Part shown: in pieces, positions 1 through 10,212 of the stretch
Layout: every line of letters starts with the position of its first letter
Numbering within the stretch: position 1 is the first letter of the stretch
Program-made: the position numbers and the translations under genes
Notes under the pieces: generated by a model
What the model saw: the letters and a program-made list of their open reading frames with translations, nothing else
What the model was told of the DNA's origin: nothing
The model's database searches: none
NCBI RefSeq assembly: GCF_002729955.1
Contig: NZ_PBYA01000029.1
Coordinates: forward strand, 1-64,000
Origin: Salinisphaera sp.
GTDB taxonomy: Bacteria > Pseudomonadota > Gammaproteobacteria > Nevskiales > Salinisphaeraceae
Direction: 5' to 3'
DNA: 64,000 nt

Positions 1-124
1 GTAGATCGACGGGAAGGTGCGTATAAGGCTCGTGCGCGACTTTGAGCCCAGTTAAACGCTGTCGCGTTGCAAGCAGCTGACTTCAATATCGAACCACAGG
101 CTGGTCAATATCTTCGCTTGTCTT

Positions 125-153
125 GATCTGCGTCGATCTGCGTCGATCTGCGG
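125..153. repeat. Short tandem repeat, 10-bp unit GATCTGCGTC x ~2.9
   Basis: Read directly: gatctgcgtc gatctgcgtc gatctgcgg just downstream of the helicase 3' end. Confidence 0.8.
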
Positions 154-202
154 AAAAATGTCTTCCCGCCTTACATGTGCCGTGCAGTGGCGCAGCTCGC
201 GT

Positions 203-2677
203 TCATTTGCGGTTCGCTCTCTTCGGCTTATCCGCGGCGTTTTCCAATTGTACGGTCATGCGCTCGACGCGATCGCGCCAGGATTCGTTCGACACCTGGC
301 TGGCCACCCGCTCGACCCAGAGCGGAAAACCCAGCGGCGTGAGCCGTGGCGGGTTGGCTATGCACAGCGACTGGCCGGCGATGGCCTCGAGTGCGGCGGA
401 CACCCGATTGAACTCCAGTTCGCGTTCCAGCACTTCGCGCCGGGCCTGGTCGAGCAACAGATTGTTCGCGTCGTAGCGGGTGAGTACATCGAACACCAGC
501 CCGCTGGAGGCCTGGACCTGGCGCGCGCTCTTGTGGGCGCCGGGGTAGCCGGAAAACACCAGCCCGGCGATCCGGGCGATATCGCGAAATGCCCGCTTGG
601 ACAGCTCGGCGGCGTTCAGGCAGGCCAGCAGGTCGTCCACCAGATTATCCGGCGAGAGTGCAGCGCGCAGCTCGGCCTCGCTGAAATCGACCTTGTTGCG
701 GGTAACGAGTTCGAAGCCGTAATCGTTGACCGAAAACCGGAACGAGGCCTTGTGCATCTGCGCCAGCCGCCAGGCCACCAGCGCCGACAGGCCTTCATGG
801 GCAAGCCGGCCCGCAAAGGGGTAGAAGAACCAGTGTCGGCCTTCACGGCTGGTGACGTGCTCGATGAGCAGCTCATCGGCGGCCGGCAGTGCCGACCAGC
901 GGCGCTGGATTTCGAGCAGGTCGCGGATCGCGGCCAGTTCCGGCTCGCGGTAGTCGTTGTCGCGGGCGGCTTCCAGCAGGTGACGGATGGCATCGGCCAG
1001 GGTGCCGGAAATCGCCATGCGCCCGCCGGCCCAGCGCGGCACCTGGCGGTTCTTGCGCGTCGCCGCTTTCACATAGGCGGTGAGTTCGCGTACCCGCACC
1101 AGCTCCAGCAGGCGTCCGGAGAACAGAAATACGTCGCCCGGCTTGAGCTGGGCGATGAAGCGTTCTTCCACCGTGCCCAGGCGCCCGCCTTTCATGAAGC
1201 GCACGCTCATGGCCGCATCCGAGGTGATCGTGCCCATGGTCATGCGATGACGGCGGGCGATGCGCCGATCGGTCACCCGCAGTCGGCCATCCACCTGCTC
1301 GACGCGCTGAAACTCCGGGTAGGCCGACAGCGCCGCGCCGCCGCGGGTGACGAAGTCCAGCGTCCACTGCCATTCGGCGTCGGACAGGTCGCGATAAGCC
1401 CGGCTGCTGCGCACTTCAGCGAGCAGCGCGTTTTCGTCCACCCCGCCTTCGCGGGTGCTGCCCAGTGCGCGGGTGACGATATGCTGGGAAAGCACGTCGA
1501 GCGCGCCGGTCAGGGGTGTACGTGCTTCGATATCGCCGGCCAGCGCCTTGCGCCGAGCCGCGGCGATCTCGACCAGTTCGAAGGCATGGGTGGGCACGCA
1601 CAGAATACGGCTGGCCGCGCCCGGGCGATGGCCGGAACGCCCGGCCCGCTGGAGCAGACGGGCCACGCCCTTGGGGCTGCCAATCTGGATGACCTGATCG
1701 ACCGGCGAGAAATCCACCCCCAGATCGAGGCTCGACGTGGCCACCACGCAGGCCAGGCGCCCGTCGGCGATCATGGCCTCGACCTGCTCGCGCAGACCGC
1801 GATCCAGCGAGCCGTGATGTAGGGCGATACGCTCCAGCCAGTCCGGCCGGGCACGCAGCAGCGCCTGGTGCCAGAGTTCGGCCTGCGAGCGGGTGTTGGT
1901 GAACAGCAGCGTGGTTTCGGCGGCCTCCAGCGCATCGATGACCGGCTCGACCAGGCGCGTACCCAGATGCCCGGCCCAGGGAAAACGTTCGATCGTGTCG
2001 GGGATGAGCGCTTCGATACGGGTTTCGGCCGGTACCAGGCCGCGAATTTCACGCGCGGCACGCCCGCCGGTGAGCGCATCCGCGGCCTCGTCGATATTGG
2101 CCAGCGTGGCCGACAATCCCCAGGTCCGCAGGTTCGGACGCAGACGGCGCAGCCGGGCCAGGGCCAGCTCGAGCTGGACGCCGCGCTTGCTCGACAACAG
2201 CTCGTGCCACTCGTCGACGACCACCCCGTCGAGCTGGCCGAACAGCGTTTCGTGGTCGGCATAGGACAACAGCAGCGCCAGGCTTTCCGGCGTGGTCACG
2301 AGCGCGCTGGGCAGCTTCTTGCGCTGGCGGGCCTTGATATGGCTCTTGGTATCGCCGGTGCGCTGTTCCACGCGCCAGTTCAGCCCCAGTTCGCCCGCGC
2401 TCGCAGCCAGGTGCGCAGTGGTATCGGCTGCCAGCGCGCGCAGCGGCGTAATCCACAGCAGAGTCAGGCCGGGATTGTCGTTGGGGTCGTCGGCGCGGGC
2501 CAGCCAGTCGCCAAGTGCTGCGAACCAGGCCGCCAGCGTCTTGCCGGTGCCGGTGGGCGCATGGATCAGGCCCGACTCGCCGGCAGCATAGGCCGCCCAG
2601 GCCTCGCGCTGGAAATCGAATATCTGCCAGTCGCGGGCGGCGAACCAGCCCTCGATACGCGCCTCGGCCGACTCCAT
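203..2677 (-). CDS. Ligase-associated DNA damage response DEXH-box helicase (Lhr family)
   Basis: 824 aa; Walker A APTGTGKT, DEWH box, SATLAN, GRSGHRPG; lies in the same orientation as an ATP-dependent DNA ligase. Confidence 0.9.
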   Translation of the reverse strand: MESAEARIEGWFAARDWQIFDFQREAWAAYAAGESGLIHAPTGTGKTLAAWFAALGDWLARADDPNDNPGLTLLWITPLRALAADTTAHLAASAGELGLNWRVEQRTGDTKSHIKARQRKKLPSALVTTPESLALLLSYADHETLFGQLDGVVVDEWHELLSSKRGVQLELALARLRRLRPNLRTWGLSATLANIDEAADALTGGRAAREIRGLVPAETRIEALIPDTIERFPWAGHLGTRLVEPVIDALEAAETTLLFTNTRSQAELWHQALLRARPDWLERIALHHGSLDRGLREQVEAMIADGRLACVVATSSLDLGVDFSPVDQVIQIGSPKGVARLLQRAGRSGHRPGAASRILCVPTHAFELVEIAAARRKALAGDIEARTPLTGALDVLSQHIVTRALGSTREGGVDENALLAEVRSSRAYRDLSDAEWQWTLDFVTRGGAALSAYPEFQRVEQVDGRLRVTDRRIARRHRMTMGTITSDAAMSVRFMKGGRLGTVEERFIAQLKPGDVFLFSGRLLELVRVRELTAYVKAATRKNRQVPRWAGGRMAISGTLADAIRHLLEAARDNDYREPELAAIRDLLEIQRRWSALPAADELLIEHVTSREGRHWFFYPFAGRLAHEGLSALVAWRLAQMHKASFRFSVNDYGFELVTRNKVDFSEAELRAALSPDNLVDDLLACLNAAELSKRAFRDIARIAGLVFSGYPGAHKSARQVQASSGLVFDVLTRYDANNLLLDQARREVLERELEFNRVSAALEAIAGQSLCIANPPRLTPLGFPLWVERVASQVSNESWRDRVERMTVQLENAADKPKRANRK

Positions 2678-2983
2678 TCAGTCGCGCTTGCCGGGGTTCC
2701 AGCGTGCGGCCACCGCCCGCGCCTGTTCGGCCACCCAGGGAAAACGGCGCTCGAAACGGCGCAGCTGTTTCTGTACCCAGATCGAATAGGGCGCCAGCAG
2801 AATCGCCGAAATGATCAGAAACAGCACGCCCTGCAGGATCGGCAGCACCAAGCCGGCAAGCCCCAACAAAAAGAAGAACACGCCAAGGCCAATACGCACA
2901 TAGTCGCGCCAGGTCATGTCGGCAAAACGAATGCGCGTGGGTTCGGGCGCCTGCGATTCGGACTCGGAATGGCGGGCGGTCAT
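2678..2983 (-). CDS. Small membrane protein (PGPGW/DUF454-like two-TM protein)
   Basis: Internal ATG at 2983 gives ~101 aa, MTARHSESESQ...GVFFFLLGLAGLVLPILQGVLFLIISAILLAP. Confidence 0.6.
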   Translation of the reverse strand: MTARHSESESQAPEPTRIRFADMTWRDYVRIGLGVFFFLLGLAGLVLPILQGVLFLIISAILLAPYSIWVQKQLRRFERRFPWVAEQARAVAARWNPGKRD

Positions 2984-3020
2984 GGCGCGGGCCGCGCAGG
3001 GGCCATCTGGCTTGAACAGC

Positions 3021-4652
3021 TCATTCGATACGTTCCTCGATCGGTAGCAGCGCCTTGACGCCGTCGAGCGTGTCAGCGTCTTCAATCCGCTTGTCGTGTC
3101 GCCAGCGCGCGATACGCGGAAAGCGTACGGCAATGCCGGACTTGTGGCGGTTGGACGCCTGAATGCCCTCAAAGTGCAATTCGAACACATGCGTCGGCTC
3201 GACCGAGCGCACCGGGCCGAAGCGCTCGCGTGTGTTGCGACGAATCCAGTGATCGACCTGGCCGATCTCTTCGTCGGTCAGCCCCGAATAGGCCTTGGCA
3301 AACGGCACCAGATTCTCGCCGTCCCAGACCGCGAAGGTGTAGTCGGTGAGCAGGTTGGAACGCCGGCCGCTGCCCGGCTGCGCATAGAGCAGCACGGCAT
3401 CGATCGAATAGGGGTCGACCTTCCACTTCCACCAGTCCCCGCGGGTGCGCCCGACCCGATACGGCGAGCGTGCGCGCTTGAGCACGAAGCCTTCGGTGGC
3501 GAATTCGCGGCTGCGCTCGCGCAGGGCGGCGAGTTCGTCCCAGCCGGTGGATTCCACGTTCGCCGATACCGCGATGCGCGTATCCGACTCGAGTCCGTCG
3601 ACCAACGCCTGCAGCTTCGCCCGGCGATCCTCGATCGGCGACTCGCGAACATCGCTGCCGTCGTATTCCATCAGGTCGTAGGCCAGAAAACGCACCGGGT
3701 GCTTGGCCTGCATGTTCGCCGACGGCTTGAGCCGGCCGATACGCCGCTGCAGGCGCGCGAACGGCAGCGGCCGCGGCTCGCCCTCGGCCCAGGCCAGAAT
3801 CTCGCCGTCGAGCACGCAGCCATCCGGCAGATCGGCCGCCGCGGCCTCGAGCTCCGGGAAACGCCCTTCCATCAGGTCCTCGCCGCGCGACCAGATATGA
3901 CATTGGCCCTGGCGACGGATGAGCTGGGCGCGTATGCCGTCCCATTTCCATTCCGCATGCCAGTCGCTGCGCGCGCCCAGATCGGCCATCGCTTCGATCG
4001 GCGCCTGTTCGATCGGCGAAGCCAGAAAGAACGGGTACGGCTGGGCGGCGTCCTCGCCACGATCTTCCGGGTCGATGAGGCGTTCGAAGAACTGCGGCGT
4101 GGGCCGCCAGCGGCCCATCAGCCGATGGGCGATCCGGGCAGGTTCGATATCGGCTGTCTCGGCCAGCGCCCGGGTGACCAGCCGGCGCGATACGCCCACG
4201 CGAAACGCGCCGGTGAGCAGCTTGTTGAGAGTAAAGCGGGCATCGGTGGGCAGTTCCCGCCAGAAGCCGACGATGCGCGCCTTGCGGGCCTCGTCGTCCA
4301 TATCCCGCAGCGGCAGGATGCGCTGTTCCACCCAGTCGTGCAGGGCGATCTCCAGGCCGGTATCGCCGGTTTCGATTTCATCGAGCAGCAGGGTGACGGT
4401 CTCGGCCAGATCGCCGACCGCCGAATAGCTTTCCTCGACCAGCCACAACGGCATGTCGATCGCCTCGGCGGTCCATTCGCGCAGCCGTGCCGACGGGATG
4501 AGCCGCTTGATGCGCCGCCCACACAGAAACGAGACTGCCCAGGCCGCATCCGCGGGCGGCGCGGCCGCGAAATAGTCGCGCATGGCCGCGACCTTGTCGT
4601 TGGTGGCCGTGCTCGCGTCCAGGCGCGTGTAGAGCGCGGTAAACCGACGCAC
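3021..4652 (-). CDS. ATP-dependent DNA ligase
   Basis: KWDGIRAQLI adenylation motif, ligase domain order through DWWKWKVDPYSIDAVLLYAQPGSGRRSNLLTDYTFAVWD. GTG start (VRRFTALYTRLDAST) at 4652 preferred over the ORF-track start 4739. Confidence 0.9.
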   Translation of the reverse strand: MRRFTALYTRLDASTATNDKVAAMRDYFAAAPPADAAWAVSFLCGRRIKRLIPSARLREWTAEAIDMPLWLVEESYSAVGDLAETVTLLLDEIETGDTGLEIALHDWVEQRILPLRDMDDEARKARIVGFWRELPTDARFTLNKLLTGAFRVGVSRRLVTRALAETADIEPARIAHRLMGRWRPTPQFFERLIDPEDRGEDAAQPYPFFLASPIEQAPIEAMADLGARSDWHAEWKWDGIRAQLIRRQGQCHIWSRGEDLMEGRFPELEAAAADLPDGCVLDGEILAWAEGEPRPLPFARLQRRIGRLKPSANMQAKHPVRFLAYDLMEYDGSDVRESPIEDRRAKLQALVDGLESDTRIAVSANVESTGWDELAALRERSREFATEGFVLKRARSPYRVGRTRGDWWKWKVDPYSIDAVLLYAQPGSGRRSNLLTDYTFAVWDGENLVPFAKAYSGLTDEEIGQVDHWIRRNTRERFGPVRSVEPTHVFELHFEGIQASNRHKSGIAVRFPRIARWRHDKRIEDADTLDGVKALLPIEERIE

Positions 4653-4885
4653 GGCTAGTGCCCATCCATCGCAAGTGACGGCACGACGATGGTGCAATTT
4701 CGACGCTGTGCAAAACCTGTCGTCGGCGGGTAAGCACAACGGAACGACGTCTTTACTGTCGCATCAACGACCTGGCGAACAGCGGTTGTAGCCTGGCGCG
4801 CGGGTTGCATAACGTAGTCATTCCATTTGAAAAGCTTGCGGCGAGACGTCGGCGACCGGCGCCACCGTGACGGGGACTTTCGTGT

Positions 4886-5728
4886 ATGAAAGAAGCGACC
4901 CAGAACAACCCGATATTCCAGCGCACCCAGACCTTCGGCGCGAAACCGACCGACGTGCGCGAAACCGACCACTATCAATACGAATACGTCCACGACTTCG
5001 TGGAACGCTGGGACGATCTCATCGACTGGGACGGGCGCGCGGCCAGCGAAGGCAGTTTCTTCATCGACGTGCTCAAGCGTTACGGCTGCCAATCCGTTAT
5101 CGATGCGGCCACCGGCACCGGTTTTCATTCCGTACAACTACTCAAGGCCGGCTTCGAGGTTGCCAGTATCGACGGCAGTCCGCAGATGCTGGCCAAGGCC
5201 TTCGAGAACGCCCGCCAGCGCGGCATGATCCTGTCCACGGTGCACAGCGACTGGCGCTGGCTGTCGCGGGACGTGGTGGGACGTTACGACGCGATCATCT
5301 GTCTGGGCAACTCCTTCACCCATATCTTTTCCGAGCACGACCGTCGGCGCACGCTCGCCGAGTTCTACGCCATGCTCAAGCATGACGGCATTCTCATCCT
5401 CGATCAGCGCAATTACGACGCCCTGCTCGACGGCAAGGCCGAACCCGGGCACAAGTACTACTACTGCGGCGCCGATGTCTCGGCCGCGCCCGAGCATGTC
5501 GACGATGGCCTCGCCCGGTTTCGCTATACCTTCCCGGGCGACGAGGTCTACCACCTCAACATGTTCCCGTTACGCAAGGGCTATGTGCACGAGTTGATGC
5601 ACCAGGTGGGCTTTCAGTCGGTGACCACCTACGGCGATTTCCAGAGCAGCTACCGGGAAACCGAGCCGGACTTCTTCATCCACGTCGCCGAAAAATCCTA
5701 TCGCGAAGCCGAAACGGACAACTCGTAA
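4886..5728 (+). CDS. Glycine/sarcosine N-methyltransferase (GSMT-type)
   Basis: SAM-methyltransferase motif VIDAATGTGFHSVQLL; overall resembles GSMT; adjacent to SDMT-type methyltransferase. Confidence 0.85.
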   Translation: MKEATQNNPIFQRTQTFGAKPTDVRETDHYQYEYVHDFVERWDDLIDWDGRAASEGSFFIDVLKRYGCQSVIDAATGTGFHSVQLLKAGFEVASIDGSPQMLAKAFENARQRGMILSTVHSDWRWLSRDVVGRYDAIICLGNSFTHIFSEHDRRRTLAEFYAMLKHDGILILDQRNYDALLDGKAEPGHKYYYCGADVSAAPEHVDDGLARFRYTFPGDEVYHLNMFPLRKGYVHELMHQVGFQSVTTYGDFQSSYRETEPDFFIHVAEKSYREAETDNS

Positions 5729-5737
5729 GGAGCGAAC

Positions 5738-6574
5738 ATGACGCAGTATTCCCAGGCCGTACGCACGGCCCAGGCCTACTACAACAGCGACGACGCCGAG
5801 AACTTCTACTCGCGCCTGTGGGGCGGCGAGGATATCCATATCGGCCTGTACGAATCCGCCTCCGAGGCCGTGCTCGATGCCAGCCATCGCACCGTTGAGC
5901 GCATGTGCGACGCACTCGGGCCCGCGCTCGACGGCGCGAGCGTGCTGGATATCGGCGGCGGTTACGGCGGCTCGGCGCGCCATGTCGCCGCACGCCACAA
6001 CGCCACGGTGGTGTCGCTGAACCTGTCGGAAGTGCAGAACGAGCGCGCACGGCGCAAGAACGCCGAACGCGGGCTGGACGATCGGGTGCGCGTCGTCGAC
6101 GGCGACTTCGAAAACATCCCCTTCGACGACGGCTATTTCGATATCGTCTGGTCGCAGGATGCCATGCTGCATTCCGGCAATCGCGAGCGTGTGCTCGACG
6201 AAGTCGCCCGTGTGCTCGCACCCGGCGGCACGTTCATCTTCACCGATCCCATGCAGGCCGACGACTGTCCTGACGGGGTGCTGCAGCCGGTGCTCGATCG
6301 CATACAGCTCGATACCATGGGCTCGCCCGGTTTCTATACACGAGCACTTGAACGCCGCGGCTTCACCCGTCGCGCCTTCGAAGACCATACCCGCCAGATA
6401 CCGCGACACTACGGCGGCATTCACGACACACTTGTCGAACGCGAAGACGAGCTGCGCGATTCGGCCATCTCGACAGCCTATATCGACAACATGAAAAAGG
6501 GCCTGCAGCACTGGGTGGAGGCCGGCAAGGCCGGCCATCTGGCCTGGGGCATCATGGTCTTCGACAAGCGCTGA
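5738..6574 (+). CDS. Sarcosine/dimethylglycine N-methyltransferase (SDMT-type)
   Basis: VLDIGGGYGGSARHVA SAM-binding motif, DDAENFYSRLWGGEDIHIGLY N-terminus typical of SDMT; 9 bp after GSMT stop. Confidence 0.85.
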   Translation: MTQYSQAVRTAQAYYNSDDAENFYSRLWGGEDIHIGLYESASEAVLDASHRTVERMCDALGPALDGASVLDIGGGYGGSARHVAARHNATVVSLNLSEVQNERARRKNAERGLDDRVRVVDGDFENIPFDDGYFDIVWSQDAMLHSGNRERVLDEVARVLAPGGTFIFTDPMQADDCPDGVLQPVLDRIQLDTMGSPGFYTRALERRGFTRRAFEDHTRQIPRHYGGIHDTLVEREDELRDSAISTAYIDNMKKGLQHWVEAGKAGHLAWGIMVFDKR

Positions 6575-6610
6575 ATCGGCCCTACAGTGATTGTAGATGT
6601 GTGAAAAGCC

Positions 6611-6703
6611 GTTGGCCGTACTCAAGCAAGCAGCGTGTCCGCAAATGAACGCGAAGACACGCGAATACGGCGAAAGACCGATCGCTCGAAGCCCAGATGG
6701 TCT
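6611..6703 (+). repeat. Dispersed intergenic repeat, copy 1 (inverted relative to copy at 43738-43830)
   Basis: gttggccgtactcaagcaagcag..tgtccgcaaatgaacgcgaag...gcgaata.ggcga.agacc matches the reverse complement of 43738-43830. Confidence 0.75.
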
Positions 6704-6854
6704 GTGCACGCCGCACGGTGAATCCTGTAAATAATCGCGTACGGGCTTGATTCAGGCGCGTTCATCGTCAGCTTTGGTTGCATGAGACAACGGCCAGCCA
6801 GGCTAGCCCGGCCGGGGTCGTTCAGTTTTAACGCCCAATACAGGAACCGCAGGC

Positions 6855-7619
6855 ATGCAACGCTTCAAGGACAAGATCGCTCTGATCACCGGCGCCGGCT
6901 CCGGCATGGGGGCGGCCACCGCCAAACGCCTCGTCGACGAAGGTGCGACCGTCGTGCTCGTCGGCCGTACGAAGGAAAAGCTCGATGAGGTCGCCAAGGA
7001 TCTGCCCGCCGAGCAGGTTCACGTGCGCCCGGCCGACGTGGCCGACGCCGAAGCGGTGAATGCGCTCGTCGACGACGTCATCGCGACCTGCGGGCGGCTG
7101 GATATTCTGGTCAACAACGCCGGCGTGGCCACCCAGAGCCGGATTACCGATACCGACGACGACACCTGGCGCAAGATCATGTCGATCAACGTCGATGGCG
7201 TCTTCCACTGCTGTCGCGCCGCCATGCCGCATCTGATCGAAAACCGCGGCAACATCGTCAACACCTCGTCGGTGTCCGGCCTCGGCGGTGACTGGGCCAT
7301 GAGCGTCTACAACGCCAGCAAGGGCGCGGTTAGCAACTTCACCCGGGCGCTGGCACTGGATCATGGCGGCGACGGGGTACGCGTGAACGCGGTCTGCCCG
7401 AGCCTGACCCGTACCGACATGGCCAGTGGCGTGTTCGAAAAGGACAACCTGCTCGACAAGTTCGCCGAGCGCATGCCGCTGGGCGCGGGCGCTGAGCCCG
7501 AAGACATCGCCGCGGCCATCGCGTTTCTGGCCAGCGACGACGCCCGCTTCATCAGCGGCGTGAACCTGCCGGTCGACGGCGGGCTGATGGCCTCCAACGG
7601 TCAACCGCCCCAGGTCTGA
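6855..7619 (+). CDS. SDR family oxidoreductase
   Basis: TGAGSGMG cofactor motif, NNAG, YNASKGA, PVDGG C-terminus. Confidence 0.9.
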   Translation: MQRFKDKIALITGAGSGMGAATAKRLVDEGATVVLVGRTKEKLDEVAKDLPAEQVHVRPADVADAEAVNALVDDVIATCGRLDILVNNAGVATQSRITDTDDDTWRKIMSINVDGVFHCCRAAMPHLIENRGNIVNTSSVSGLGGDWAMSVYNASKGAVSNFTRALALDHGGDGVRVNAVCPSLTRTDMASGVFEKDNLLDKFAERMPLGAGAEPEDIAAAIAFLASDDARFISGVNLPVDGGLMASNGQPPQV

Positions 7620-7673
7620 CGCGCGCCGCGCAAACCGGCTCGCCCGTGGCCATACCGGCCGCGGGTCATCACA

Positions 7674-7711
7674 CAGGCGATCGCGCCATCCGGGCCGATC
7701 GCCTGTTTTTT
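7674..7711 (+). terminator. Rho-independent terminator after SDR gene
   Basis: caggcgatcg...cgatcgcctg stem followed by tttttt. Confidence 0.75.
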
Positions 7712-7808
7712 GCCGAAATCATACGAAAACTTCGATTTTCGTGGTTAGCTAGGCGCTGCCGCGCGACGGACGCCGCGCCAGCGATATCGCCCCCCACCCG
7801 AGTCTCGA

Positions 7809-8945
7809 ATGGCTGAAACCGACACGAAATCCAGTGACAGCCACGACTCGGTCGAGCCGGGCGCGAGTCCGCTGGTGAAGTGGATACTCGTCGCCCTGTT
7901 TGTCTATGCCTCCATTTCGGTGCTGAGCCAGGCACGCAGCTTTTTCGTGCCCATCGTGCTCGCCTTTCTGTTGTCGATGGTATTCGCGCCGATTCGGCGC
8001 GTATTCGACCGGCGTCGGGTGCCGCCCGCCCTGTCGTCGCTTGTGATCGTAAGCGTACTGCTGGTGAGTTTTCTGTTTGCGATCGCGGCACTGGCCGTGC
8101 CCGCCACGGGCTGGATCGAGAACGCCCCGCGTATCGAGCAACGCATCGAGCAGCAGCTGTCCGATATTGCCGGCCCGTTCAGCGCCATCTTCGAGGCCAA
8201 CGAAAAGCTGCAGTCCATGACCCGCAGCGACACGCCGGACGTTCAAACGGTGGAAATCGAAGGCGAAAGCGCGGCGACCCAGGCTGCACTGCTCGCACCC
8301 AACGCGATTGCCCAGTTCGTGTTCACGATGGTGCTGCTGCTGTTTCTGCTCGCCTCGGGCGACATGTTCTACGAAAAGCTCGTGCACGTGATGCCGAGCT
8401 TTCGCGACAAGCGCCGCGCCGCCCAGATCGCCCACGATATCGAGCGCAAGCTCTCGCGCTATCTGCTGACGATCACCACGATCAATGCCGGTCTCGGGGT
8501 GGCGGTCGGGCTGACCATGTGGGCATTCGGCATGCCTTATCCGGCCGTGTTCGGGGTGATCGCCTTTCTGTTCAATTTCATCCCCTATCTCGGCGCGCTC
8601 GGCGGCGTTGCGATCGCGGGGATGATCGCGCTCATCACCTTCGACTGGGTGGGCTGGGCCTTGATCGTACCGGGCGTGTATTTCGCGCTCACCACGCTCG
8701 AAGGTCAGATCATCACGCCCTATTTCGTGGGGCGTAGCCTGCGTTTGAACACGGTGATCGTATTCATCACGGTCACGTTCTGGGCCTGGCTCTGGTCGGC
8801 GGTGGGCATGATCGTGGCGCTACCGCTGCTCGTGGCCCTCAAGACGCTCTGCGAGCATATCGAAGCGCTGCATAACCTCGGCGATTTCCTGTCCGAACGC
8901 CATGCAGAACTCGACAACGTTCGACAGACCCCACCCGAGCACTAA
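7809..8945 (+). CDS. AI-2E family transporter / permease (PerM-like)
   Basis: 378 aa multi-TM; FLFNFIPYLGALGGV and TPYFVGRSLRLNTVIVFI signature of AI-2E family. Confidence 0.85.
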   Translation: MAETDTKSSDSHDSVEPGASPLVKWILVALFVYASISVLSQARSFFVPIVLAFLLSMVFAPIRRVFDRRRVPPALSSLVIVSVLLVSFLFAIAALAVPATGWIENAPRIEQRIEQQLSDIAGPFSAIFEANEKLQSMTRSDTPDVQTVEIEGESAATQAALLAPNAIAQFVFTMVLLLFLLASGDMFYEKLVHVMPSFRDKRRAAQIAHDIERKLSRYLLTITTINAGLGVAVGLTMWAFGMPYPAVFGVIAFLFNFIPYLGALGGVAIAGMIALITFDWVGWALIVPGVYFALTTLEGQIITPYFVGRSLRLNTVIVFITVTFWAWLWSAVGMIVALPLLVALKTLCEHIEALHNLGDFLSERHAELDNVRQTPPEH

Positions 8946-8981
8946 CCCCGCGGCCGGGCTGCACGGCCCGGCTGGGCCGCG

Positions 8982-9977
8982 TTATGCCGTCTGGTCGAGC
9001 CCGGCGTTGTTCTTGTCGAACACCCGATCGGCGCGGTAAGAGCTGCGTACCAGCGGCCCGGAGACGACTTCCAGGAAACCGCGGGCCAGGCCCCACTGCC
9101 GATACTTGGCAAAATCGGCCGGCGGCACATAGCGCTCGACCGGCAGGTGGTTGACGGTGGGCCGCAGATACTGGCCGAAGGTGACGATATCGACACCGAT
9201 CGCTGCCAGATCGTCCAGCGTCTGCGCGATTTCGTCTTCGGTCTCACCCAGCCCCAGCATGACGCTGGTCTTTGTGAGCACGTCGGGATTGTGCTTCTTG
9301 GCGTGTTCGAGCACATCCAGGGTCTGGCGATAGCCGGCCCGGGCATCGCGTACGACGTGGGTCAGGCGTTCGACCGTTTCCACGTTCTGGGCGAACACTT
9401 CCAGCCCGGAATCCACGACCTTGTCGACGTATTCGGCCACGCCGCGGAAATCCGGCGCCAGCGCTTCCACCCTTACGTTGGGAGTGCGTGCCTTGATCGC
9501 CTTCACACAGTCGGCATAGTGCTGGGCACCGCCGTCGGGCAGGTCGTCGCGATCCACCGAGGTGAGCACGATATAGTTCAGGCCCATGATCTCGACCGAA
9601 TCGGCACAGTGCTCCGGCTCCTGGGCATCCAGCCAGCCGCGCGGGTTGCCGGTATCCACCGCGCAGAAGCGACAGGCGCGGGTACAGGTATCGCCCATGA
9701 TCATGATAGTCGCGGTGCCGTGGCTCCAGCACTCGCCGATGTTCGGGCACATCGATTCTTCACAGACCGTGGCCAGCTTGTGCTCGCGCACGTTCTTCTT
9801 TACAGCCTGATAGGTGTCGCCCGTGGGCAGACGCGCGCGCAGCCAGTCCGGCTTGCGCCCGATCGGTACGGCCGCGGCGTTCTTGTTCGCCTTCATGCCG
9901 TTCTTGATCGCCCGCGTGCCGTTGGGCTTCTGGACCTTGCTGCCCGTGACCACGGGAATGCCTTTGAAATCGCTCAT
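8982..9977 (-). CDS. lipA: Lipoyl synthase
   Basis: [13 protein letters not shown] and CTRACRFC radical-SAM cluster motifs; ATG at 9977 preferred ([10 protein letters not shown]). Confidence 0.95.
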   Translation of the reverse strand: MSDFKGIPVVTGSKVQKPNGTRAIKNGMKANKNAAAVPIGRKPDWLRARLPTGDTYQAVKKNVREHKLATVCEESMCPNIGECWSHGTATIMIMGDTCTRACRFCAVDTGNPRGWLDAQEPEHCADSVEIMGLNYIVLTSVDRDDLPDGGAQHYADCVKAIKARTPNVRVEALAPDFRGVAEYVDKVVDSGLEVFAQNVETVERLTHVVRDARAGYRQTLDVLEHAKKHNPDVLTKTSVMLGLGETEDEIAQTLDDLAAIGVDIVTFGQYLRPTVNHLPVERYVPPADFAKYRQWGLARGFLEVVSGPLVRSSYRADRVFDKNNAGLDQTA

Positions 9978-10212
9978 GCCGTCTTCGACCGTCGTTCGTA
10001 CTGTGTCGCTGACCGAGTTCGATGATAACACCCGCATCGGCCCCGCCTCGTCGGGCGCGTTCAACCCTACGTTGCGGGCGCCGATAACCGTTGCAAGCCC
10101 CGTCGCCGACGATATTCACCGCCCGGGCCCGCCAGTCAGCCGGCGTACAGCCAGGCCGCTGCTATGATCGCGCCGCCGCGCCCGCAGGTCGGGCGGCGGC
10201 CATCTGTCTGGA

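Noticed and set aside
158-1822. 554-aa plus-strand ORF
   Set aside because: Antisense shadow of the Lhr-type helicase gene.
5570-6709. 379-aa minus-strand ORF covering the SDMT gene
   Set aside because: Antisense shadow of SDMT starting inside a dispersed repeat; no recognisable domain.
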